Shown: positions 28,824-37,433, counted from the stretch's first letter. The stretch is DNA of 37,667 nt from Halochromatium salexigens (GCF_016653295.1 NZ_NHSF01000053.1:1-37667), one strand, 5' to 3'. The notes: generated by a model not told the origin, from the sequence alone. A program made the numbers and translations.

Positions 28824-30811
28824 GCCAGTCAGCGCCGCAATCGCCGGTCTCGAAGACGTCGACCGGTTGCCTCAACCTGCGCTGGGCCTCGGCGCTGCTC
28901 GAGGGCATGGTCGCGGCCGGGCTGGAGCAGTTGGTACTCTCGCCCGGCGCGCGTTCGACGCCGCTGCTGATCGCCGCACAGCGCCTCGAGGCCGCCGGTC
29001 GGCTTCGCTTGACGCCGATCCTGGACGAGCGCAGTGCCGCTTTTTTCGCCCTCGGGCTGGCGCGCGCGACCTTGCGCCCGGTGGCGCTGCTCGCCACCTC
29101 GGGCAGTGCGCCGGCGCATTGGTATCCGGCCGTGATCGAAGCCTCCGAGGCCGGCTTGCCTTTGTTGCTGCTGTCGGCGGATCGCCCGCCACGGCTGCAC
29201 GGCTGGGGTGCCAATCAGACCATCGATCAGACGCGGCTGTTCGGCGCCTTCGTGCGTGCCTTCCATGATCCCGGCCTGCCCCAAGCGGCGCCAGCGGCGC
29301 TCAAGGCACAGTACGCGCTGGGCCGTCGCGTGGCGCTGGTCAGTTCCGGCAAGCGGCCGGGGCCGGTGCATCTGAATCTGCCGTTCGACGAGCCGCTCGT
29401 GCCAGAGGCCGATTGCGCCGAGTCCCTGGCTGAACCGGTGATCGCGGCTTCATCGGATCCTCGCGCCGAAGCGACGGTACAGCCCCGCGATCCTGAGGCC
29501 TCGGGGCCGAACGTCAGAGCGACTAGCAACGCGATTGCGCCGAGGTATCAGGCAGGCCTCGGCACGCTTGGCAGGGAGGGTCTGTGCTTCGATTGGCCGG
29601 CCGGCCGGGGGCTGATCCTCTGCGGCCCCGGCGCCGAACCGCGCACGCCGGTCAGCATGGCCACGCGGCCGAGTCTGTCGCCAGCCCTTTGGCATTGCGC
29701 CGAAGCCCTGGCGCTGCCTGTGCTCGTCGATCCACTCTCCGGGCTACGCGGCGGCGCGCTCGACGAGACGCGTATCAGCCCCTATTGCATCAGTGCCTAT
29801 GATGCTTTCCTGCGCAACTCCGCCGTGGCGCGCGCGCTGCGCCCGGACTGGGTGCTGCGCCTCGGGCGTGCGCCGGTTTCGAAGGTGCTCGGCCAGTGGC
29901 TCGAGGGCGTGCCATCGATCCTGGTCTGCGAAGCCGGCCTCTGGTCCGACCCGAGCCATGACGCGCGCTTCCAGCTCGAAGCGCCGGCCGCAGCGGTCTG
30001 CGAGGCGCTGCACAGACAGGGCTTAGTCGACCCCGATCCCGAGTGGCTGGCGCGTTGGCGCGCTGTCGAGCGCCATGCTTGGCGGTTGGTTGACGCCAGC
30101 CGCGCTCAGGCAGACCCATGGGCTCGATCTGGGCATTCGGCGCAAGTGACTGGAGCGGCGCGGGCGGCTCAGGCCGGCACCGATCAGGCCGGCACCGATC
30201 GGGCCGAACAGGCGCCGATAGGGCCCTGGAGCGAGGCGCAGGTGATTGCCGCGCTGAGGGCCGTGATCCCCGACGGCGAGGCCCTGTTCTGCGCCAACTC
30301 GATGCCGATCCGCCAGCTCGATACCTGGTGGCGCGCCGGCGGGCGGCGGGTGACACTGCTCGGTAATCGGGGAGCGAGCGGGATCGATGGCTATCTCTCG
30401 ACCTTGGCCGGACTCACTCAGGCGGGGCTGCCCTGCTGGGGGCTAGCAGGGGATCTCTCACTCTGCCACGATCTCAGTGGGCTCTTGTTGATGACGCGGC
30501 TCGACCGTCCGCTGCTGGTGCTGAATAATGGCGGCGGCCATATCTTCGACTATCTGCCGCAGCGCGAACTGCCCGATTACGAGCGCCTTTGGCAGACGCC
30601 GCAAACGCTCGACCTCCAGGCGCTGGCCGCGCTCGGCGGTGTGCGGCACTGGCGGGTCGAGAATGGCGATCAATTGGGGCGCGCCCTGGGCGAGATTGGG
30701 CTGGGGTCGGGTCTGATCGAATGCCGGATCGACCCCGAGGCCAGTCGCCGTGCGCACCTGGCCTTTTGGGAAGAGATGCGGCTTGCCGACTTCCCCGAAG
30801 CGCTTGACTGA
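28820..30811 (+). CDS. menD: SEPHCHC synthase (MenD)
   Basis: This thiamine-diphosphate enzyme of 663 residues condenses isochorismate with 2-oxoglutarate in menaquinone synthesis. The N-terminal domain has LVLSPGARSTPLLIAA and LDERSAAFFALGLARA with the catalytic Glu. The C-terminal cofactor domain has CANSMPIRQLD, LLGNRGASGIDGYLSTLAG, GDLSLCHDLSGL and LNNGGGHIFDYLPQ. It is about 100 residues longer than E. coli MenD (556). The excess lies in two Ala/Gln/Asp-rich insertions, near residues 210-250 and 440-470, away from the active site. The second insertion contains a 15-base tandem duplication. It is coupled to menF. Confidence 0.95.
   Translation: MSQSAPQSPVSKTSTGCLNLRWASALLEGMVAAGLEQLVLSPGARSTPLLIAAQRLEAAGRLRLTPILDERSAAFFALGLARATLRPVALLATSGSAPAHWYPAVIEASEAGLPLLLLSADRPPRLHGWGANQTIDQTRLFGAFVRAFHDPGLPQAAPAALKAQYALGRRVALVSSGKRPGPVHLNLPFDEPLVPEADCAESLAEPVIAASSDPRAEATVQPRDPEASGPNVRATSNAIAPRYQAGLGTLGREGLCFDWPAGRGLILCGPGAEPRTPVSMATRPSLSPALWHCAEALALPVLVDPLSGLRGGALDETRISPYCISAYDAFLRNSAVARALRPDWVLRLGRAPVSKVLGQWLEGVPSILVCEAGLWSDPSHDARFQLEAPAAAVCEALHRQGLVDPDPEWLARWRAVERHAWRLVDASRAQADPWARSGHSAQVTGAARAAQAGTDQAGTDRAEQAPIGPWSEAQVIAALRAVIPDGEALFCANSMPIRQLDTWWRAGGRRVTLLGNRGASGIDGYLSTLAGLTQAGLPCWGLAGDLSLCHDLSGLLLMTRLDRPLLVLNNGGGHIFDYLPQRELPDYERLWQTPQTLDLQALAALGGVRHWRVENGDQLGRALGEIGLGSGLIECRIDPEASRRAHLAFWEEMRLADFPEALD
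30170..30199 (+). repeat. 15-base tandem duplication in the menD insertion
   Basis: CAGGCCGGCACCGAT occurs twice in direct tandem, in frame, giving the repeated peptide QAGTD. It lies within the second non-conserved insertion of MenD. Confidence 0.8.
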
Positions 30812-30958
30812 TGCCAGCCATGCGTCACGCGGCACCGGGTCGCCAACAGGGGCGAGCAGCCTCGGACCTTCAGGGGTCACTGACACGAAGGCGTCCATCG
30901 CGCGCCTTGACTCTGCCTTGAACGCGCCTTGACCAAGAGTAAAAAACAGCAATTCACG

Positions 30959-31807
30959 ATGAACGACGAGCAACAACAGCACCGACCGATCACCTGGGAG
31001 GCCGTGACCGAACCCGGCTATCAGGACATCCTGATGCATCGCGCCGAGGGCATCGCCAAGCTCACCATCAATCGTCCCGAGGTGCGCAATGCGTTCCGCC
31101 CGGAAACCGTGCTCGAGCTGATCGACGCCTTCCATCGCGCCCATCTTGACCCCGAGGTGGGCGTCATCATCCTCACCGGTGCCGGCGAACTGGCGTTCTG
31201 TTCCGGTGGTGATCAGCGCATCCGCGGCGAGGGCGGCTACCGCGATGCCGCTGGCACCGAGCATCTGAACGTGCTCGAGCTGCAGCGCCAGATCCGCACG
31301 CTGCCGAAGCCGGTGGTGGCGATGGTGGCCGGCTACGCGATCGGTGGCGGCCATGTGCTGCACCTGATCTGCGATCTGACCATCGCCGCCGAAAATGCCC
31401 GCTTCGGCCAGACTGGGCCCAAGGTCGGCAGCTTCGATGCCGGCTTCGGCGCCGGGCAGATGGCGCGCACCATTGGCCTCAAGCGCGCCAAGGAGATCTG
31501 GTTCTTGTGCCGCCAGTACGATGCTCAGGAAGCGCTGCAGATGGGGCTGGTCAACACGGTGGTGCCGCTGGCCGAGCTGGAGGCGACCACGGTCGATTGG
31601 TGCCGACGGATGCTGCATCACTCGCCGACCGCGCTGCGTCTGCTCAAGGCCGCGTTCAATGCCGACAGCGATGGTCTGGCCGGCATCCAGGAGCTGGCCG
31701 GCAATGCGACCGGATTGTTCTACCAGACCGCCGAGGCACAAGAGGGCCGCGATGCCTTCCTCGAGAAGCGCGCGCCGGACTTTGGGCCGTTTCGACGCCG
31801 TCCATGA
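30959..31807 (+). CDS. menB: 1,4-dihydroxy-2-naphthoyl-CoA synthase
   Basis: This 282-residue crotonase-fold enzyme closes the second ring of menaquinone from o-succinylbenzoyl-CoA. Sequence blocks shared with E. coli MenB include [51 protein letters not shown] and [12 protein letters not shown]. The oxyanion glycines and the bicarbonate-binding G-G-G-H region are intact. ATG 30959 gives the usual length; an in-frame TTG at 30929 is less likely. The 147-base gap after menD contains TTGAAC (30918-30923), 16 bases and TAAAAA (30940-30945), a weak promoter candidate that would give a very short leader. Confidence 0.96.
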   Translation: MNDEQQQHRPITWEAVTEPGYQDILMHRAEGIAKLTINRPEVRNAFRPETVLELIDAFHRAHLDPEVGVIILTGAGELAFCSGGDQRIRGEGGYRDAAGTEHLNVLELQRQIRTLPKPVVAMVAGYAIGGGHVLHLICDLTIAAENARFGQTGPKVGSFDAGFGAGQMARTIGLKRAKEIWFLCRQYDAQEALQMGLVNTVVPLAELEATTVDWCRRMLHHSPTALRLLKAAFNADSDGLAGIQELAGNATGLFYQTAEAQEGRDAFLEKRAPDFGPFRRRP

Positions 31808-31867
31808 TCGCTGTCTTCGAGGGGCCACTGATCGGCCTCTGAGCGCAAGATCCTTCAGGCAATCGTT

Positions 31868-32794
31868 ATGGAATCGACTCGTCAAACATCGGTGCCAGCG
31901 AGCGGCGTCTCCCCGCCCAGCGCGCGACTGCGGCGCTGGATCGAGGCCGCGCGCCCGCGCACCCTGCCGCTGGCGCTCTCGCCGGTGCTGGCGGGGTTGT
32001 TCCTGGCGATGGCCCAGAGTGGACAGTTGGCGTTCTTCACCGCGCTGGCGACGCTGCTCGCGGCGGCGGGTATCCAGATCGGCACCAATCTGCACAACGA
32101 TGCCGCCGACTTCGAGCGCGGCACCGATACCGCCGATCGGCTCGGGCCGCCGCGTGCCGCGGCACAAGGCTGGTTCAGCGCCACGCAGGTCAAGCGCGCC
32201 GCGCATCTGGTGTTCCTGACCAGTTTCCTGCTCGGGCTGCTGCTAGTGCTGCGCGGTGGCTGGCCGATCTTCGCGCTCGGGGTCGCCGCGATCGCCTCCG
32301 GCTATGCCTATACCAGCGGCCCGAAACCGATCGCCTATGGCCCCTATGGCGAGTTGTTCGTGCTCGCGTTCTTCGGCGTCGCCGCTGTCGGCGGCACCTA
32401 TTACCTGCAGACGCTGAACCTGTCGCTGCAGGCCCTCGTGCTCGGCAGCGCGCTCGGGCTGCCAGCGGCGGCGGTGCTGCTGCTCAACAACTATCGTGAC
32501 TTCGAGACCGATCGCATCGCCGGTCGTCGCACCCTTTGCCATCTGCTCGGCCGCCCGACGGCTCGGCTGGTCTATGCGTTGCTCCTGCTGAGCCCGATCC
32601 CGCTGCTGATGCTCGGCGGACTGCGCATGCAAGGCTGGCCACTGCTGCTGGCATTGCCGCTGGCGGCGCTGCTGATCCGCCAGCTCTGGCGCAGCGAGGG
32701 TCGGGCGCTGAATCAGCTGTTGGCTCGCACCGGGCAGTACCAACTGGCGTTGACGCTGCTGCTCGGGTTGGGATTGTTGCTCGACGCCTGGTGA
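31868..32794 (+). CDS. menA: 1,4-dihydroxy-2-naphthoate polyprenyltransferase
   Basis: This 308-residue UbiA-superfamily membrane enzyme attaches the polyprenyl tail to dihydroxynaphthoate, giving demethylmenaquinone. The first aspartate motif is N77-D78-A-A-D81-F-E-R-G-T-D87 (NDAADFERGTD), and the second is NNYRDFETDRIAGRRTL in a later loop. Several hydrophobic helices fill the rest (for example FTALATLLAAAGIQIG, LVFLTSFLLGLLLVL, ALLLLSPIPLLMLGG). The order menB-menA with a 60-base gap fits an operon. Confidence 0.95.
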   Translation: MESTRQTSVPASGVSPPSARLRRWIEAARPRTLPLALSPVLAGLFLAMAQSGQLAFFTALATLLAAAGIQIGTNLHNDAADFERGTDTADRLGPPRAAAQGWFSATQVKRAAHLVFLTSFLLGLLLVLRGGWPIFALGVAAIASGYAYTSGPKPIAYGPYGELFVLAFFGVAAVGGTYYLQTLNLSLQALVLGSALGLPAAAVLLLNNYRDFETDRIAGRRTLCHLLGRPTARLVYALLLLSPIPLLMLGGLRMQGWPLLLALPLAALLIRQLWRSEGRALNQLLARTGQYQLALTLLLGLGLLLDAW

Positions 32795-32805
32795 GTCTGG
32801 GCATC

Positions 32806-32847
32806 GGAGAAGCCAGTCAGGGGAGAAGCCAGTCAGGGGAGAAGCCA
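32806..32847. repeat. 16-base tandem repeat, 2.6 copies
   Basis: GGAGAAGCCAGTCAGG is repeated at 32806-32821 and 32822-32837, with a partial third copy to 32847, just after the menA stop. It is non-coding. It may be slippage; each unit carries a GGAG but no start codon follows. Confidence 0.8.
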
Positions 32848-32957
32848 AGCTGAAGTCGCCGCTCGAGAAGCTCTCGGTTGCCGGTCCAAAATGGCTGCTA
32901 GGCCGCCGAATGCGGTCTCTTCCCGCAGCTTCTTCGACTCCGTGACTGGGTGCCCCA

Positions 32958-34073
32958 ATGACTCCGCGACTGCTGCTGACACCCTACCGACTCCCCTTGT
33001 GCGTGCCCTGGCGCAGCGCGCATGGCCTTCGCCGTGAGCGTGAGGGATGGCTGGTGCAGGCGCATTGGCAAGACTGTTGTGGCTACGGCGATTGCGCCCC
33101 CTTACCCGAGGCGGGAACCGAAACCTCGATCGCCGCTGCAAAGCGCTTGTCGACTTGGCTGCGAGATCACGACCAGTCTACCGTGGAGACGCAGCTTGCC
33201 GTGCTCGAGCGGCAGATCCCGTCGCCCACGCCAGCCGCTGATGCGGCACTGGAGACGGCCTTGCTCGATCTGTCCGCGCGCCTCTGTGGCCTGACGCTGT
33301 CTGAGTCTCTCGTGAGCGGGCAGCGAGAGGCACAAGATCAAGCGCTGAAGCCGGGGTTAGAGATCCAGATCAACGCCGCGCTTGGCGCCGTTGCCGATCT
33401 GCAGCCCGAGCGGTTCGACCGGGCGCTGGCCGCCGGCTTTCGGGTGTTGAAGGTCAAGGTTGGAGTGGCGCCGATCGAGCGTGAACTCGAGGCGATCCAG
33501 GCTCTCTGCGCGCGGCTACCCGCTGATGTGCGCTTGCTACTGGATGCGAACCGTGCCTGGTCGCTGGCAACGACTGGCAAGCTGTTAGAGGCGCTACGGC
33601 CGATCGCGAGCCGGATCGAGTGCCTCGAAGAACCCTGTGCGGAGGCCACTGACATCCAGCTTCGCGTCCTGCAGATGCAGGCCCCCTTTGCGTTGGCGCT
33701 CGACGAGTCCTTGCCGGCGCGCGGCTGGCCGCTCGATCCGGAGCAACTGCCGCTGCGCCGCTTAGTGCTGAAACCGGGCGTCATCGGTGGCCTCCGGCCA
33801 AGCCTGTCGCTAGCGCGCTGCGCTCAGGCCGCGGGCCTGGAGGTCGTGATCACCAGTCTGATCGAATCCGCCGCTGGACTTTGGAGCAGCGCCCAGCTGG
33901 CAGCGGCGACGGGCTCGACGCTCGCGCACGGACTCGCGACCGCCGACTGGCTCGCGGCGGATTTGGGCCCGGCACCTGTGATTCAGGCAGGTTGTCTCCA
34001 CTTGCCAACTTGTCCGGGAAGCGGCTTCGTGCACACCGATACATCCGCCAACCGCGACGGTTCTCGACGATAG
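32958..34073 (+). CDS. menC: o-succinylbenzoate synthase
   Basis: This 371-residue enolase-superfamily enzyme dehydrates SHCHC to o-succinylbenzoate in menaquinone synthesis. The catalytic lysine pair is K165-V-K167 in VLKVKVGV. The metal ligands are D196 (LLDANRAW), E224 or E225 (ECLEEPC) and D249 (LALDES), and the second base is K272 in LVLKPGVIGGL. It is about 50 residues longer than E. coli MenC, mostly at the C-terminus. The next gene on this strand is a nuclease-like protein, not menE, so menE must be elsewhere. Confidence 0.93.
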   Translation: MTPRLLLTPYRLPLCVPWRSAHGLRREREGWLVQAHWQDCCGYGDCAPLPEAGTETSIAAAKRLSTWLRDHDQSTVETQLAVLERQIPSPTPAADAALETALLDLSARLCGLTLSESLVSGQREAQDQALKPGLEIQINAALGAVADLQPERFDRALAAGFRVLKVKVGVAPIERELEAIQALCARLPADVRLLLDANRAWSLATTGKLLEALRPIASRIECLEEPCAEATDIQLRVLQMQAPFALALDESLPARGWPLDPEQLPLRRLVLKPGVIGGLRPSLSLARCAQAAGLEVVITSLIESAAGLWSSAQLAAATGSTLAHGLATADWLAADLGPAPVIQAGCLHLPTCPGSGFVHTDTSANRDGSRR

Positions 34074-34133
34074 CCGTGCGCCTCGTCAATGGGGTATGTT
34101 GTTCGCGATCTTTGCCTCAAAGGACGCACGGCC

Positions 34134-34799
34134 ATGGCCACCTCAGCAGAAGACATCTGGGCGCTGTTCCAGGAAACCGATCGAAAGATTCAGGAGTCTG
34201 ATGCCCGGTTAACACAGCGTTTCGAGCAGACCGACCGTCAGCTCCAAGAGTCCGACGCCCGTTTAACATTGCGTTTCGAGCAGACCGATCGTCTGATTCA
34301 GGAGGCTGATGCACGGTTAACGCAACGCTTTGAGCAGACCGACCGCAAGATCCGGGCGCTCGGCGAGCTGATTGGCCGTCAGGGGAATCGGCTTGGCGAA
34401 TTCGTGCAGGAGATGGTCCGCCCGGCGGTGGTGGGTCTGCTGCGTGAGCGCGGCCTCCCGGTGCATCAGGTGGCCCCCAATCTGAGCGCTTATGACGACA
34501 ACGGTCAGCTCCTCGCTGAGATCGACCTGCTCGCGCTCAACGCTCAGGTCGCCGTGGCCGTGGAGTGCAAATCCCACCTCAACGTGGACGACGTCAACGA
34601 TCACCTGGAACGTCTCGCGACCTTCAAACACTGCTTTCCGCAATACCAGACCTATCAGCTCTTAGGGGCCGTCGCTGGCATGGTGGTCCCGGAGCAGGTC
34701 GGGCGTTTTGCCTACCGCAAGGGTCTGTTCGTGCTCGCCCAATCCGGCAACGCGATCGAGATTCGCAATGACAGCCGCTTCCAGCCAAAGACCTGGTAA
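34134..34799 (+). CDS. coiled-coil protein with PD-(D/E)XK nuclease-like domain
   Basis: This 221-residue protein starts MATSAEDIW. It then has three full 18-residue repeats and a partial fourth (residues 12-76; unit resembling FEQTDRQLQESDARLTLR), predicted to form a long charged helix. The C-terminal half has the nuclease-fold signature E129-x-D131 (LLAEIDLLAL) followed by E144-C-K146 (VAVAVECKSHL), the D...ExK metal site. It resembles the DUF3782-type proteins common in cyanobacteria and purple sulfur bacteria. ATG 34134 is supported by AAGGA upstream. It sits between menC and menH, converging on an ATPase-nuclease gene. Function unknown; possibly restriction or toxin-like, but no partner proves it. 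Confidence 0.75.
   Translation: MATSAEDIWALFQETDRKIQESDARLTQRFEQTDRQLQESDARLTLRFEQTDRLIQEADARLTQRFEQTDRKIRALGELIGRQGNRLGEFVQEMVRPAVVGLLRERGLPVHQVAPNLSAYDDNGQLLAEIDLLALNAQVAVAVECKSHLNVDDVNDHLERLATFKHCFPQYQTYQLLGAVAGMVVPEQVGRFAYRKGLFVLAQSGNAIEIRNDSRFQPKTW
34167..34361 (+). repeat. 54-base coding repeats (18 residues each)
   Basis: Three full and one partial copy of a 54-base unit encode the helical repeat of the protein at 34134. The unit begins TTC(GAG) (QAG) and carries conserved ACCGA and GATGCxCGxTTAAC words. They are in frame. Confidence 0.85.
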
Positions 34800-34815
34800 G
34801 CCAGCCCGACGAATC

Positions 34816-34853
34816 GATTCTGGCCTCTTGTTCGCGACGATCAGGCCCGAATC
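34816..34853. terminator. inverted repeat between convergent nuclease genes, possible terminator
   Basis: GATTCTGGCCT (34816-34826) and AGGCCCGAATC (34843-34853) pair at ten of eleven positions around a 16-base loop. It overlaps the stop of the minus-strand gene and follows the plus-strand gene by 16 bases. There is no T tract, so the terminator call is tentative. Confidence 0.4.
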
Positions 34854-35269
34854 ACCTGAATGCTTCGCCCACCCGGACTGAGCGCCTCGGCGACACTGGT
34901 GCGCTCGGCGATCGGCGGCTGTCCACTGCGGCGATCGAAGAGCACCAGCCAGCCGCAGTCGAGCCCTAATCCAGCCAGATAGCCATCGAGCTGCTCCAGC
35001 CCTCGCGCGAGCGGATCGGGCCGCCTATCGCGCCAGACCTTCAGCTCGATGCCCAGAGTAACCGCGCCATAACGCAGGCAAAGATCCATGCGCCCGGCGC
35101 CGATGGCATATTCGCGCTCCAGGGTGCCACCGCCGTTGACCACCCGATGCAGAAAGGCCATCAGCACCAGATGCGGGGCGATCTCATGATAGGGCGCGCT
35201 CTTGAGCAGCGGCTCACCATGCTGGCGCCAGAAGTCGAGGAAGGCCACAAGAAGTGCCTCAAGATCGAG
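34841..35269 (-). pseudogene. C-terminal nuclease part of the split ATPase gene
   Basis: Directly after an in-frame TAG at 35272-35270, the same reading frame stays open for 142 residues (LDLEALLVAFLDFWRQHGEP onwards). This part contains a PD-(D/E)XK core: GRMDL with Asp, then GIELKVWR with E-x-K, and later GWLVLFDRRSG. No frameshift is needed: only the TAG separates it from the N-terminal ATPase. A separate start at GTG 35248 is possible and would yield 135 residues. Either the gene is inactivated by one point mutation, or the two halves are made separately, or the stop is read through. Confidence 0.75.
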
Positions 35270-36421
35270 CTAGCCCTGATCATCAAGCCAGGTTGGGCTG
35301 ATCCGCGGCAGGGAATCCTGCGGGCCCAGCGCCAACATGCGCGGCAGCACTTCCCGGTAGATCGGATTGGCGATCTCCAGGCCACCGCCAACCGAACGGC
35401 GCAGCAGTCCGAGATCGACCAGATAGTCGCGATCGTCCAAGGGCACGCTGTCGAGCGACTCGCCGGCCAACATCGGCTCGATGATGCGTCGCACCCGCTC
35501 CTCGCGCAGCTTATCGGCCAGTTGATCGAGATGGGTCACACGATTGAGGATCAGATGCTCCTTGGCCGCATCGATCATCGCCGCATCGATCGGTCGCGTG
35601 CGATCGCGCCCCTCAGGCGAGCGAAAACAGGCCTGATAGGCCAGCGCGTTGACCAGCCAAGGCTGACCTTGGGTGAGCGTCCAAACCTGCTGCAGCGCTT
35701 CCGGGGTGAAGACCTGGCCGGTCTCCTGGGTATGCTCTTGCAGCAGGGTGCAGGTTTCCGCCTCGGAGAAATCGACCAGGCGCAACGACTCGGCCTTGAT
35801 GTTGAAGGCACTGCCGCCAGTGATCGGCGCCGCCTCGGAGCAGGCATGAATGCGATAGTCGCGCAGATCGCGCACGCCGCAGAGGATGACCGTATTGGGA
35901 AAGGCTTGCGGACGCTGGGGGTAGCCGGCGCGCAGTTGGCGCAGCAGGGCGATGAGGGTATCGCCAATCAGGGCGTCGACTTCGTCGAGCAGCAGGACCA
36001 AAGGGGTCTGGCTGTTGGCGCTCCAGGTCTCGAGCAAGCCGGTGAGCACGCCATCGATGCCGCGCGCTTGCCAGGCGCGCTCGGTCCAGTCGTGCAGACG
36101 CTCATCGCCGATATAGAGGCGGGCCGCGGCCTCGATGGTGCCGCAGATCGTGCGCATGCCGCGCGCCACATCCTCGCGCGCAGTCTGCGCCCCTTCGAGA
36201 TTCGCATACACTGCCTGGTAACGGCCATCCTGGTTCAGATGCGCCATCAGCGCCAGCAAGCAGGAGGTCTTGCCGGTCTGGCGCGGGGCGTGGAGTAGGA
36301 AGTATTTTCTCTGCTCGATCAGCGCGAGCACCTCCTCCAGATCCCAGCGCGTGAGCGGTGGCAGGAGGTAATGCAGATCGACCCGCACCGGCCCCTCGGT
36401 ATTGAAAAAGCGCATCGCCAT
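35270..36421 (-). CDS. AAA-like ATP-binding protein, N-terminal part of an ATPase-nuclease
   Basis: This 383-residue P-loop protein has Walker A APRQTGKT at 45-52, Walker B LVLLLDEVDA at 141-150, a conserved CGVRDLRDY sensor-like segment and the motif PWLVNALAYQ. It belongs to the archaeal-type ATPase family, typically about 520 residues with a C-terminal PD-(D/E)XK nuclease domain. Here the ORF ends at TAG 35272-35270, and the nuclease part continues in frame beyond it. ATG 36421 (MAMRFFNTEGP) is the family-like start; longer upstream extensions are not conserved. It is transcribed away from menH, with 154 bases between their starts. Function unknown, possibly defence-related. Confidence 0.75.
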   Translation of the reverse strand: MAMRFFNTEGPVRVDLHYLLPPLTRWDLEEVLALIEQRKYFLLHAPRQTGKTSCLLALMAHLNQDGRYQAVYANLEGAQTAREDVARGMRTICGTIEAAARLYIGDERLHDWTERAWQARGIDGVLTGLLETWSANSQTPLVLLLDEVDALIGDTLIALLRQLRAGYPQRPQAFPNTVILCGVRDLRDYRIHACSEAAPITGGSAFNIKAESLRLVDFSEAETCTLLQEHTQETGQVFTPEALQQVWTLTQGQPWLVNALAYQACFRSPEGRDRTRPIDAAMIDAAKEHLILNRVTHLDQLADKLREERVRRIIEPMLAGESLDSVPLDDRDYLVDLGLLRRSVGGGLEIANPIYREVLPRMLALGPQDSLPRISPTWLDDQG

Positions 36422-36575
36422 ACCGTTTCTGTTGACACTGCCCGAGCGTTCAAGAATAGCACTCCCCGCCGGCCCGGCGTGGCCAGACGCACCAGGGACC
36501 GCGGGCCGAGGACTCAGACCGGCACCGCCCCAGCCAGCTAGACTCAGCAGCAGCAGACGCTGCGAGCAGCGAGGG

Positions 36576-37433
36576 ATGACCAAAGTGATCAAGCCAATCG
36601 GACCAGCACGAACATGTCTCACCGGCGCCTGTCTCTACGGCCCCGACCCGCACCCTGCACTCGCCGAGCAAGGCTTCCGTGCGCTGCGCATCGGTGGCCT
36701 AGAGGCCGATCAGGCGCCGCGAAGCCTGCTGCTGCATGGGTTCACCGGCTTGGCCGAAGACTGGCGCGCTTGCTGGCCGTGCACTGAGCCGGCGCTAGCG
36801 ATCGATCTTCCCGGGCATGGTGGCAGCATTGCTCCCGAGGGTGCGTTCGATGACGCCCTACGCCGGTTGCTGGTCACCCTACCGGCGTCGATTAATCGCA
36901 TCGTCGGCTATTCGCTCGGCGGTCGGCTCGCGCTCGGCTTGCTGCGGCTAGCACCAGAGCGCTTTGACCAAGCGATGATCCTGTCTGCCCATCCGGGCTT
37001 GATCGAGCCTGATGAGCGTGAATCTCGCCGCTTCGAGGACCAACGCTGGATCAGCCTGCTCGAGCAGAAAGGGCTTGATGCCTTTGTTGAAGCATGGGAG
37101 CGGCTGCCTTTGTTTGCGTCCCAGGTGGGTCTGTTGCCGGAATGTTTGGCGCAACAGCGCGAGCGGCGCCTGAGCCAGCATGCGAGCGCACTTGCGGCCT
37201 CGCTGCGCGTGCATGGACTGGCTGAAATGCCGCCTATGCAGGATGCCATTAGGGATTATCCAGGCGAGCTGCATTGGATTGCGGGTAGCCGGGATCGAAA
37301 ATTCAGCGCACTGGCGCGCGAGGTCGCGGCTTGGCGTCCAGCGACGCGGCTGCACCTGTTACCAGGTGTCGGCCACAATCTGCTACTGGAAGCGCCAGAG
37401 CAGCTGCAGGCCTTGCAGGTGAGGCTCCAATGA
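36576..37433 (+). CDS. menH: SHCHC synthase (MenH), alpha/beta hydrolase
   Basis: This 285-residue enzyme removes pyruvate from SEPHCHC to form SHCHC, the step after MenD. The oxyanion segment is LLLHGFTGLAEDW. The nucleophile elbow is GYSLGGR with S113, close to the MenH-typical GYSMGGR. Asp is in AGSRDRKF, resembling GERDSKF of E. coli MenH, and H267 is in GVGHNLLLEAPE. The first 48 residues have no counterpart in E. coli MenH (252), so the start may be later. GAGGG lies directly before ATG 36576 and would better serve GTG 36585. Its separation from menC by two unrelated genes is unusual. Confidence 0.88.
   Translation: MTKVIKPIGPARTCLTGACLYGPDPHPALAEQGFRALRIGGLEADQAPRSLLLHGFTGLAEDWRACWPCTEPALAIDLPGHGGSIAPEGAFDDALRRLLVTLPASINRIVGYSLGGRLALGLLRLAPERFDQAMILSAHPGLIEPDERESRRFEDQRWISLLEQKGLDAFVEAWERLPLFASQVGLLPECLAQQRERRLSQHASALAASLRVHGLAEMPPMQDAIRDYPGELHWIAGSRDRKFSALAREVAAWRPATRLHLLPGVGHNLLLEAPEQLQALQVRLQ

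Noticed and set aside
30458-32206. 582-residue minus-strand frame over menD and menB
   Set aside because: Both genes opposite are certain, and the frame has no motif. It also crosses the menD-menB gap only by chance openness.
34167-34361. Regularly spaced 54-base repeats considered as a CRISPR array
   Set aside because: Units are contiguous without spacers, are in frame, and encode an 18-residue helical repeat; no cas gene is nearby.
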